Shown here: positions 8,275-15,213 of the stretch, one piece after another
How positions within the stretch are numbered: position 1 is the stretch's first letter
How the letters are laid out: the number at the start of each line of letters is the position of its first letter
From: an uncultured Alphaproteobacteria bacterium
GTDB taxonomy: Bacteria; Pseudomonadota; Alphaproteobacteria; HIMB59; GCA-002718135
Assembly: GCA_902577945.1 (NCBI GenBank)
Contig: CACHBB010000009.1
Location: 1-38,848 of the forward strand
Direction: 5' to 3'
DNA length: 38,848 bases
Notes under the pieces: model-generated
Told to the model about the DNA's origin: nothing
The model's input: only the letters and a program-made list of their open reading frames with translations
The model's database searches: none
Program-made: the position numbers and the translations under genes

Positions 8275-9423
8275 TTAATTTATAATAGGTAACTTTTCTG
8301 GTGTTCTAGTGCTTAGAAGTTTGTATCCATCTTCAGTTATTAATATGTTCTCTTCTTGAACCAGAATAGTATTTTTACTTAGTTCTATTGAGGGTTCAAG
8401 AGTCATAATCATATTTTTTTCTAGAATAGTTTGATCACTCCGCATTATACTGGGTGGTTCTGTCAATTGTAAACCAAGACCATGACCCATTCGTCCCACA
8501 CTGCCATTATTATTTTCTTTTAAAAGATAATTTGAGAGAGCAGAATATATTTCTGCACAACTAATTCCTGGCTTAATAATTTCTAAAGTAGACTCAATAG
8601 CTTCCCATAATTTTGTATAGGCATCTAAAGAAGTTTGGCTAATTTTACCAAATCCAAAATTTCTATCGAAGTCACAAAAATAACCATTTACAGTAGAGCC
8701 AGTATCAATAATTAGAATATCTCCATTATTTAATTGTTTTTCAGTTGGGTTAGCAATTATTTGATCATAACCACCTTGACCGGATGCACATGCCATATAC
8801 ATAATATAATCAACACCGTTATTAATTAATTCCTTTTTAAATATAGAAGTAGCCTCACGTTCATTAATTTTAGGATAAATTTTATCAGGAAAATTATCAA
8901 ATACCTTACTTGCTATTGAACAAACCTTTGAAATATATTCAATTTCAATTTTAGATTTAATCTTTCTTAAATTCCAAATAACTTTACTAGAATCTACAAA
9001 GTTGTAATCTGATAATTCTTCTTGAATTTTAATATAATCCTGAATACTCATTCTTAAATGAGTTTCATTTGCCAGTTCAAAACCAATATTAGAATTTTTT
9101 GGGTAACTTTTAATTATTTTTTTTAGCAATGATACCCCTTCATCTTTTGGATTGGGTGATTGCCAAACTTCAATGTTCTTTATGAAAGTTTTTTCAATTG
9201 CAGTAATACCAATCGATGGAATGATTGCTTTTATAGGATTATTTTTTGAGATTATTAAAAACCATGGTCTAGTAGGGCTTTCCCAAAAGTTACTGTCTAA
9301 CCCAGAAAAATATCTAAAATTTGATGGTGAAGTAATAATTATGGCTTCAATATTTTCTTTCTCTAAATTTTCTTGGATTTTAGAAATTCGATTAGTAAAT
9401 TCTTCTTTTGGAAAATCGTTCAT
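8275..9423 (-). CDS. M24-family metallopeptidase (Xaa-Pro dipeptidase / creatinase fold)
   Basis: The 382-residue protein has a creatinase-type N-terminal domain (residues 1-150, with AIIITSPSNFRYFSG) and a C-terminal pita-bread metallopeptidase domain. The five metal ligands can be assigned: Asp240 (LIIDTG), Asp251 (CDFDR), His314 (GHGLG), Glu343 (TLEPS) and Glu358 (QEENI). Members cleave Xaa-Pro dipeptides; relatives include ectoine hydrolase (DoeA) and the DMSP lyase DddP. I cannot separate these by sequence alone, but the full ligand set favours a hydrolase. It lies tail to tail with the peptide importer, stop codons touching, which suggests but does not prove cleavage of imported peptides. 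Confidence 0.82.
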   Translation of the reverse strand: MNDFPKEEFTNRISKIQENLEKENIEAIIITSPSNFRYFSGLDSNFWESPTRPWFLIISKNNPIKAIIPSIGITAIEKTFIKNIEVWQSPNPKDEGVSLLKKIIKSYPKNSNIGFELANETHLRMSIQDYIKIQEELSDYNFVDSSKVIWNLRKIKSKIEIEYISKVCSIASKVFDNFPDKIYPKINEREATSIFKKELINNGVDYIMYMACASGQGGYDQIIANPTEKQLNNGDILIIDTGSTVNGYFCDFDRNFGFGKISQTSLDAYTKLWEAIESTLEIIKPGISCAEIYSALSNYLLKENNNGSVGRMGHGLGLQLTEPPSIMRSDQTILEKNMIMTLEPSIELSKNTILVQEENILITEDGYKLLSTRTPEKLPIIN

Positions 9424-9472
9424 AAATTGATAAGTATCATATTATTAACATTAATTAGAAATAACAAACACT

Positions 9473-9895
9473 TTGATCTACTTTTCATTATTTATTTTTT
9501 GCCTTAGCTTAGGTACATTTTTTCCACTTGCATCAGAAGCATATTTAGTAACACTTTTATTATCAGAAAAATATGACGTATTCTTATTATTATTTTTCGC
9601 ATCATTAGGTAATATTTTAGGTTCTGTGATTAGTTGGGTATTTGGATATTTTGTAAATTTCTTTATAAAAAAGCCTTGGTTTCCTATAAATAAATTTTTA
9701 TTTCAAAAAGCCTCAGATATTTTTAAAAAATATGGAAAATGGTCTTTATTATTTTCATGGGTTCCTTTTATTGGAGATCCAATAGCTTTTGCTGCTGGCA
9801 CCTTCAGGTACAATATTTTATTCTTTTTAATATTTGTATCTATTGGGAAAGTTGCTAGATATTTGCTAATATATATGTATTTTATAATTATTTAG
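9473..9895 (+). CDS. DedA/SNARE-associated family membrane protein, YqaA type
   Basis: This small 140-residue membrane protein belongs to the YqaA branch of the DedA superfamily, whose members are implicated in lipid-carrier flipping and membrane homeostasis. Family marks: LASEAYLVTLLL near the N-terminus, FASLGNILGSVISWVFGYF, a KYGKWSLLFSWVPFIGDP re-entrant loop and AAGTFRYN. Four or five hydrophobic segments are visible. The start is a TTG with no obvious Shine-Dalgarno site, chosen because it places the protein exactly at the usual family N-terminus. It heads a plus-strand run with rmuC, yajQ and a LysE-type gene and shares a short divergent intergenic region with the M24 peptidase. Confidence 0.82.
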   Translation: MIYFSLFIFCLSLGTFFPLASEAYLVTLLLSEKYDVFLLLFFASLGNILGSVISWVFGYFVNFFIKKPWFPINKFLFQKASDIFKKYGKWSLLFSWVPFIGDPIAFAAGTFRYNILFFLIFVSIGKVARYLLIYMYFIII

Positions 9896-9898
9896 CCA

Positions 9899-10858
9899 AT
9901 GTTTGATAATTTATATCTAGTTTTTTTTATAGGTTTTTTTTCTGGAATTGGATTTTTCTCACTTTTATTCTTTTTACGAAAAGAAAAAAAAATTGAAGTA
10001 AAGGAAGATACAGATCTGATATCATTAAAAAATCATATGCAGTCTATTCAACAATCACTTCAGAATTTTAATCTAGCACAAGATAGAATTGAAAATACTT
10101 TAATTAGAGGAGGCGCTTTACAGCAAGGACCTTGGGGTGAATTTGTACTTAAAAATATATTAGACAATGTAGGTTTAAGAGAAGGAGAGGAATACTCAAC
10201 GCAGAAATCCTTTAGAGATCAAGAAGGGAATTTACAAAAACCAGATGTTGTTGTTCATATGCCTGGTAATCGCCATATAATTATTGACTCTAAAGTGTCA
10301 TTAGAGTCATGGCATGATTACTCAAATACAAATGATATTCAGCAAAAAAAAATTTTTCTAAAAAAATTTATAGATTCTACAAAATCTTCTATTCGTAATT
10401 TGAGTAAAGATAATTATGCAAAAATTTATGGCATCAACACAATTGATAATGTTCTTATGTTTGTACCAATTGAACCAGCTTTGCTAACTCTTTATAATGA
10501 GGCAAATAAACTAATTGAAGAATCCTGGAATAATAAAATCATTATTGTTGGTCCTTCGACATTGCCCTTTCTTCTTAAAGCAGTAGAAAATATGTGGAGA
10601 GTGGATAAACAATCCAAAACTATTAAAGATATTGCGTCTGCAGCATCGGATATTTACGATAAAACTGTAAGTGTATATGAATCTTTTATTAAAGCAAACC
10701 AATCATTAGATTTAGCAAAAACAAAAATGGATGAAGCTAAGCTAAGATTACAAGATGGATCAGGTAGTTTAACAAAAAAAGTTGAAAAGATGAAAAAATT
10801 AGGAAGATTAAGTACTAAAAAACAGTTGCCAGATAGTAATGACGATGTCATAGGATAA
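9899..10858 (+). CDS. rmuC: RmuC family DNA recombination/nuclease-like protein
   Basis: RmuC proteins carry a PD-(D/E)XK-like nuclease fold and limit recombination at inverted repeats in E. coli. This copy has 319 residues, short for the family. The usual long coiled coil is reduced to about residues 40-70, behind an N-terminal membrane anchor (residues 5-27). The core is well kept: QGPWGEFVLKNIL, then KPDVVVHMPG, HIIIDSKVSLESW (the D and K of the nuclease-like motif), FVPIEPALL, IIIVGPSTL and the C-terminal helix bundle. The short form fits genome streamlining. It begins three bases after the DedA-type gene. Confidence 0.9.
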   Translation: MFDNLYLVFFIGFFSGIGFFSLLFFLRKEKKIEVKEDTDLISLKNHMQSIQQSLQNFNLAQDRIENTLIRGGALQQGPWGEFVLKNILDNVGLREGEEYSTQKSFRDQEGNLQKPDVVVHMPGNRHIIIDSKVSLESWHDYSNTNDIQQKKIFLKKFIDSTKSSIRNLSKDNYAKIYGINTIDNVLMFVPIEPALLTLYNEANKLIEESWNNKIIIVGPSTLPFLLKAVENMWRVDKQSKTIKDIASAASDIYDKTVSVYESFIKANQSLDLAKTKMDEAKLRLQDGSGSLTKKVEKMKKLGRLSTKKQLPDSNDDVIG

Positions 10859-10863
10859 ACTAT

Positions 10864-11349
10864 ATGCCTAGTTTTGATGTAGTTAGTAGATTAGACCATC
10901 AAGAAATAGACAACGCCATTGGCAATGCAACAAGGGAAATTACAACAAGATATGATTTTAAGGGTTCAAATACCTCAATAGAAAAAAAAGAAAATTCTAT
11001 AATTGTTACAACCGATGATGAAATGAAAGCAGGACAAGTAAACGACATGCTTGTAACACATTTTGTAAGAAGGAAAGTTGATCCTCTATGTTTAAAAAAA
11101 AAGGAATTAGAAAAAGCTGGAGGAAATAAAATTAGACAAACTTATGATTTAATTGAAGGAATTGAGCAAACATTATGTAAAAAAATTACAGCTGATGTCA
11201 AAAGTTCTAAATTAAAAGTTCAAATTAAAATAAACGGAAATGAACTTCGTATTGATGGAAAGAAAAAGGATGACTTGCAAAGTGTTATGAAACTTATAGA
11301 CGATTCTAATATTGGTATTCCTGTACAATTTATAAATTTTAGAGATTAG
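10864..11349 (+). CDS. yajQ: YajQ family nucleotide-binding protein (UPF0234)
   Basis: The 161-residue length is normal for YajQ. The N-terminal MPSFDVVSRLDHQEIDNAI and the TTRYDFKGS segment are near-diagnostic. The family shows two RNP-like ferredoxin folds that bind nucleotides; a Xanthomonas homologue binds cyclic di-GMP. Conserved C-terminal text includes KLKVQIKINGNELRI and IPVQFINFRD. The precise cellular role is unclear in most bacteria. It lies five bases downstream of rmuC in the same run. Confidence 0.95.
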   Translation: MPSFDVVSRLDHQEIDNAIGNATREITTRYDFKGSNTSIEKKENSIIVTTDDEMKAGQVNDMLVTHFVRRKVDPLCLKKKELEKAGGNKIRQTYDLIEGIEQTLCKKITADVKSSKLKVQIKINGNELRIDGKKKDDLQSVMKLIDDSNIGIPVQFINFRD

Positions 11350-11354
11350 AAATA

Positions 11355-11963
11355 GTGATCACTTGGGAGTTAATTTTAGCTTTAGCAGTCTATAATTTTA
11401 TTATGTATGTAACTCCCGGACCAAATAACAGTATATTGACGGCATCTGGTATAAAATTCGGCTTTGCTAGATCTATTCCCAATATTCTAGGCATCCCTAC
11501 AGGCCACGGTCTTCAACTTGCTTTGGTTTGTTTAGGTTTGGGAACTTTATTTATTACATATCCGATTCTTTACGATATTTTAAGATATGTAGGGTCAGCA
11601 TACATTCTTTATTTGGCATACAAAATGTTTGGATCTCTTAATATTACAAAAACAGAAGATAGATCTAGGCCTTTAAAATATTATGAAGCTATTTTATTTC
11701 AATTTGTAAATCCAAAAGCATGGGTAATTTGTTCTACAGCCATTACACTATATTATCCAAAGGGAGAAAATATTTTAATTGGAACTTTATTTATGGTTAT
11801 AATGTCTACAGTTGTAAATATACCTTCGATAAGTGTTTGGGCATATGGTGGAAGTGTAATTCGTAATTATTTAAATAATGAAAAACTAAAGAAACTCGTC
11901 GAATGGATCTTAGCAATTATGCTTATTGCAACTGCTGCATCAGTTTTCTTATATAACACTTAA
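11355..11963 (+). CDS. LysE/RhtB family amino-acid exporter
   Basis: A 202-residue inner-membrane exporter of the LysE/RhtB superfamily with six hydrophobic segments. The family signature VTPGPNNSILTASG lies in the first helix and loop, followed by GIPTGHGLQLALVCLGLG. FQFVNPKAWV in the middle is the typical conserved loop. Substrates of relatives are amino acids such as lysine, threonine, homoserine or leucine; the substrate here cannot be read from sequence. The start is a GTG five bases after yajQ. The stop shares a TTAA tetranucleotide with the convergent GST gene. Confidence 0.88.
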   Translation: MITWELILALAVYNFIMYVTPGPNNSILTASGIKFGFARSIPNILGIPTGHGLQLALVCLGLGTLFITYPILYDILRYVGSAYILYLAYKMFGSLNITKTEDRSRPLKYYEAILFQFVNPKAWVICSTAITLYYPKGENILIGTLFMVIMSTVVNIPSISVWAYGGSVIRNYLNNEKLKKLVEWILAIMLIATAASVFLYNT

Positions 11964-12583
11964 GGTTTTGGAATTTCAAAAAAGTTACCAACCACATTGT
12001 AACCTTTTATGACTGCAGGCCTCTTAGATATTTGTATGTACCAACGTAGAACATTTGGGTAATTATTTAAATCAATCTGATGTCTTTCAAATCGTGCAGT
12101 CCATGGCCAGATTGCAATATCTGCTATTGTATATTCGTTTGAAAAATATTCTTGTTTTGATAATCTCTTATCTAATATTTCATAGATGTGTTTTGTATAA
12201 CCTCTAGTCTTTTCCTCAGCAAATTTACTTTTACCTGGATTATAAAATAAATACTGGTGTGCTTGACCAAGCATTGGTCCTACATATGCCATTTGGAAAA
12301 AGACCCATTGGACAATTTCCCAATAATATTCTTCATTTACAAATTTGTTGTATTTCTTTGCAAGATAAAGAAGAATAGCTCCCGATTCGAAAATTGTTTG
12401 ATTGTTATCTTTATCCACAATGACTGGAATTTTATTACTTGGAGAAATTTTTGAAAAATCTTTTGAGAATTGTTTCTTTTGATCTAAATCAATAAAAATT
12501 GGATTGTATTCCACACCTAATTCTTCAAGCATAATAGTAATTTTTCGTCCATTTGGAGTGGGGGAAGAATACAAATCAATCAT
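11960..12583 (-). CDS. Glutathione S-transferase, Ure2/YfcG-like
   Basis: A 207-residue GST with an N-terminal thioredoxin-like domain (residues 1-80) and an all-alpha C-terminal domain. The start LYSSPTPNGRKITIMLEELG is typical of the YfcG/YghU (Nu-type) group, and the glutathione-binding loop reads KIPVI followed by IFESGAILLYLA. The C-terminal half shows QWVFFQMAYVGPMLGQ and YTIADIAIWPW, as in family members. Nu-type enzymes in E. coli act as disulfide-bond oxidoreductases rather than classical transferases. It is divergent from DUF2805 and convergent with the LysE-type gene. Confidence 0.92.
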   Translation of the reverse strand: MIDLYSSPTPNGRKITIMLEELGVEYNPIFIDLDQKKQFSKDFSKISPSNKIPVIVDKDNNQTIFESGAILLYLAKKYNKFVNEEYYWEIVQWVFFQMAYVGPMLGQAHQYLFYNPGKSKFAEEKTRGYTKHIYEILDKRLSKQEYFSNEYTIADIAIWPWTARFERHQIDLNNYPNVLRWYIQISKRPAVIKGYNVVGNFFEIPKP

Positions 12584-12622
12584 TTTTTTAGAATTTAATT
12601 ATTTAAGAACTATATTGATAAT

Positions 12623-12856
12623 ATGCGGGAGAACATAGATAATATTATTAAATTAGCTTGGTGTGATAAAACTTCTTTTGAAAAAATAAAAAGAATTCAC
12701 GGTATTACCGAATCAGAGGTTATAAAAATAATGAGAAAAAACCTCCGACCAAGGTCTTTTAAATTATGGAGAGAAAGAGTTAATGGAAGAACTAGAAAAC
12801 ATGAGAAAAAAAGAACTTTATCTGAAAAACCATTTAAATTTCAGAGTTATGTTTAG
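12623..12856 (+). CDS. TIGR03643 / DUF2805 family small protein
   Basis: A 77-residue protein of the DUF2805 (TIGR03643) family, of unknown function. The pattern is clear: IIKLAWCDKTSFEKIKRIHGI, split here by its helix turn, then ESEVIKIMRKNL and SFKLWRERV-GRTRKH. The central region looks like a helix-turn-helix, and the C-terminus is strongly basic, so nucleic-acid binding is plausible; that is inference. The gene overlaps the exported TPR protein gene by 8 bases, suggesting translational coupling. Its promoter must lie in the 39 bases shared with the GST gene. Confidence 0.85.
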   Translation: MRENIDNIIKLAWCDKTSFEKIKRIHGITESEVIKIMRKNLRPRSFKLWRERVNGRTRKHEKKRTLSEKPFKFQSYV

Positions 12857-13394
12857 AGTAATAAGTATTATAACTTTTTTATTTTTATCTATTACCAGCG
12901 TTAAGGCTGATCAGAATGATCCAAGGCTAAATAATTTATTTAAAAAACTTAATAAGACAGAAAATCAGCAAGAAATTAGCGATATTATTAAAGATATTTG
13001 GGACATATGGTATGAGGTTGATGACCCAAAAGTAATAGAATATTTTGAAAAAGGTATTCAAGCAATGAGAATAAGAAATTATCCACTTGCAGTAAGATTT
13101 TTCAATAATTTGATAGAAGAAGATCCTAATTTTGCTGAAGCTTGGAATAAAAGAGCAACTGTTTATTTTATGATGGGTGATTTTGATAAATCAATGCAAG
13201 ATATAATCAAAACATTAGAATTAGAACCTAGGCATTTTGGAGCTTTAGACGGTATGGGTTTAATTTTTATTCATCAAGGACAATATCAACAAGCAATTGA
13301 TGTTTATAATAAAATGTTAGAAATATTTCCTTTTAGTTTAAAAACTATGGAAAAAAGAGAAAACATAATGTCTTTTATTTCTCAATCTACTTAA
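12849..13394 (+). CDS. Exported tetratricopeptide-repeat protein
   Basis: I start at the ATG at 12849, which gives a clean signal peptide of about 20 residues ending VKA before DQ; a longer start at 12783 would place a charged, unlikely segment in front of it. The mature protein of about 160 residues has two to three TPR units. The clearest lie between YFEKGIQAMRIRNYPLAVRF and LGAL-type helices around EAWNKRATVYFMMGDFDKS and GALDGMGLIFIHQGQYQQA. TPR proteins mediate protein contacts in the periplasm. Homologous TPR proteins occur widely in alphaproteobacteria but have no fixed role. It overlaps DUF2805 upstream and the AEC transporter stop downstream. Confidence 0.8.
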   Translation: MFRVISIITFLFLSITSVKADQNDPRLNNLFKKLNKTENQQEISDIIKDIWDIWYEVDDPKVIEYFEKGIQAMRIRNYPLAVRFFNNLIEEDPNFAEAWNKRATVYFMMGDFDKSMQDIIKTLELEPRHFGALDGMGLIFIHQGQYQQAIDVYNKMLEIFPFSLKTMEKRENIMSFISQST

Positions 13395-14328
13395 GATTAA
13401 AAAATAATAATAGCAAAGATAGTGTAAAAAAACTTACAAAAGTACTCAAAACAACATTGGAAGATACTATTCCTTTGAGTGAATCATATCTGTAAGCAAA
13501 ATAATAAGATTGTGATCCACTTGGTAATGCAGCTGCCATTGTTACAATTATAACTAAAAGTTCATTTAAGTTTAAAATAAATTTTGAAATGCAAAATGCT
13601 AATACAGGATGAATTAAATTTTTTAAAATAGTTAAAATAATTGCACTATTAATATTACTTCTAATTTGAAAATTTCCTAAAGCAAGTCCAAGAGAGATAA
13701 GCACCATTGGTAATGCCATATTAACAAAGATGTTTAATACATTTACCATATACAGAGGAATTTTTAAGCCAGAAGAATTCAAAATTATTCCAGCAATCAT
13801 TCCAAACAAGACAATATTTTTTATCATACCTAATAAAGTTTGATAAAAAATTTCAATAATACTTTTGTTCCTATTTCTATAAACTTCAATAATGATAACT
13901 GTATATGTAAAATGAACTATGCCATGAAAAAAAACAAGAATCATATATGGAATTGTATTAATTGGTCCAAGCACAGCGTACATTAGTGGTATTCCCATAG
14001 CCACAGTATTACCAAAACAGGAAGCAAGACCAAATAATGCAGAGTCATCAGTTTTATAACTTAAAAAATGTTTACTTATTAAAAAGCCTATTATAAAAAT
14101 AATAGTTCCTGATCCAAAAAAAGAAATCATTAATCCTATAGAATTGATATCAGGGAAGGATACCTGCCAAAAATATGCAACTAATGCTAAAGGTAATAAA
14201 ATATTGAAACCAATAAAATCAAAATAATTAATATATTTTTTGGGTAATAATTTTAGTTTATTAACAAAATATCCAAAAATAATATACCCAAAGACACTTG
14301 CAACAATATTAAATAATTCAATCATCAA
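13387..14328 (-). CDS. AEC (auxin efflux carrier) family transporter
   Basis: A 313-residue polytopic membrane protein with about ten hydrophobic segments in two five-helix halves. The first half has FGYFVNKLKLLP and FNILLPLALVAYF, matching the conserved Pro of the family, and LASCFGNTVAMGIPLMYAVLG is the typical central motif. The second half carries NMALPMVLISLGLALG and AAALPSGSQSYYFAYRY. Bacterial AEC members move organic acids such as malate or malonate; the substrate here is unknown. It is the last gene of the long minus-strand run and overlaps the AsmA-like gene by 8-11 bases depending on which of two adjacent ATGs is used. Confidence 0.87.
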   Translation of the reverse strand: MMIELFNIVASVFGYIIFGYFVNKLKLLPKKYINYFDFIGFNILLPLALVAYFWQVSFPDINSIGLMISFFGSGTIIFIIGFLISKHFLSYKTDDSALFGLASCFGNTVAMGIPLMYAVLGPINTIPYMILVFFHGIVHFTYTVIIIEVYRNRNKSIIEIFYQTLLGMIKNIVLFGMIAGIILNSSGLKIPLYMVNVLNIFVNMALPMVLISLGLALGNFQIRSNINSAIILTILKNLIHPVLAFCISKFILNLNELLVIIVTMAAALPSGSQSYYFAYRYDSLKGIVSSNVVLSTFVSFFTLSLLLLFFNLK

Positions 14329-15196
14329 TATTTAAAAAATTATTAAGGAATTTTATAACGCTATCCTCAATAATATTATTTTTATCAGAATCAATATTTT
14401 GAAAGAATTTAGAATTTTTATCAAAACTTATATTTGGATTGTTTACATCTCCTTTAACAAAAGTTGTTAAGTATATCTCTTTATTTTGAGATAAATCTAA
14501 GATTATATTAACTAAGTTTTTATTGTAATTGTATTCTCCTTTTATATAGATTTCGTTTTCTTTATTACTCAATAGAATATTATTACTTGTTAATAAGTTA
14601 TTATTTTTTTTTAAATCTCCTGTAAAATTTGAAGAATCATTACCAAATGCATCAATTAGTTTTGAGAATGCATATTGTTGATTCTCTTTATCTTCCAAAT
14701 TTTCAAAAAATAATTTTAGAAATGATATAATAAACCTTTCCTCATTAGTTGTAAGTAATTCAAAGCTTCCATTAATTTCATAAATTCCATCAAATAAATT
14801 TTCAAAGTTATTTTGATTTGTAATATAATTTTGCAAATAATTTATATTGCCCTTAATTTCCAAATTACTAAATTTTAAATTTGTTAGTGAAATATTATCT
14901 AAAAAAATATTTAAATTGCCTTGGGTACTAAAAATTGATTGAGAAATTGAGATGTCTATCTGATCTACATTAAATTGATTTTTAAAATTAGTAATTTTTA
15001 AACTCGTATTATATTTTATATATGGAAAAAAATTGACTTGACTTTCATTTACTTGACTAATTTTTAAATTATATTTTTTTTCTAATCCGTCAATTACCTT
15101 CTCTTCATTTAGGTTTTTTAAAAAAATATAAATAAAAATAAAAAAAATAATAATAACAATCGTTATAAAAGAAAAAAAAAATTTAATTTTTTTCAT
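14318..15196 (-). CDS. AsmA-like membrane-anchored protein
   Basis: A 292-residue protein with a single N-terminal membrane helix (residues 5-26) and a beta-rich remainder. After the anchor it reads LEKKYNLKISQVNESQVNFFPYIKY, then repeats of short strands with NLEIKGN- and ISLTNL-type motifs, and near the C-terminus a VKGDVNNPNISFD turn, a phrase typical of AsmA/YhdP-related proteins. These proteins are linked to lipid transport between inner and outer membranes. This copy is short compared with AsmA (about 600 residues). Asn, Ile and Lys are very frequent. The family call is by pattern only. Confidence 0.6.
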   Translation of the reverse strand: MKKIKFFFSFITIVIIIFFIFIYIFLKNLNEEKVIDGLEKKYNLKISQVNESQVNFFPYIKYNTSLKITNFKNQFNVDQIDISISQSIFSTQGNLNIFLDNISLTNLKFSNLEIKGNINYLQNYITNQNNFENLFDGIYEINGSFELLTTNEERFIISFLKLFFENLEDKENQQYAFSKLIDAFGNDSSNFTGDLKKNNNLLTSNNILLSNKENEIYIKGEYNYNKNLVNIILDLSQNKEIYLTTFVKGDVNNPNISFDKNSKFFQNIDSDKNNIIEDSVIKFLNNFLNIDD

Positions 15197-15213
15197 TAAA
15201 TAATTTTAAAGTT

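Noticed and set aside
9152-9430. Open frame on the plus strand antisense to the M24 peptidase
   Set aside because: No family resemblance; it mirrors a well-supported gene. The same holds for antisense frames inside nth (2387-2593), the DMGDH-like gene (16953-17455) and pntAA (32245-32881).
14318-15196. The AsmA-like gene as a decayed fragment of a full AsmA
   Set aside because: It has an intact anchor, a C-terminal family-like turn and no interrupted frames next to it, so a short family member is more likely.
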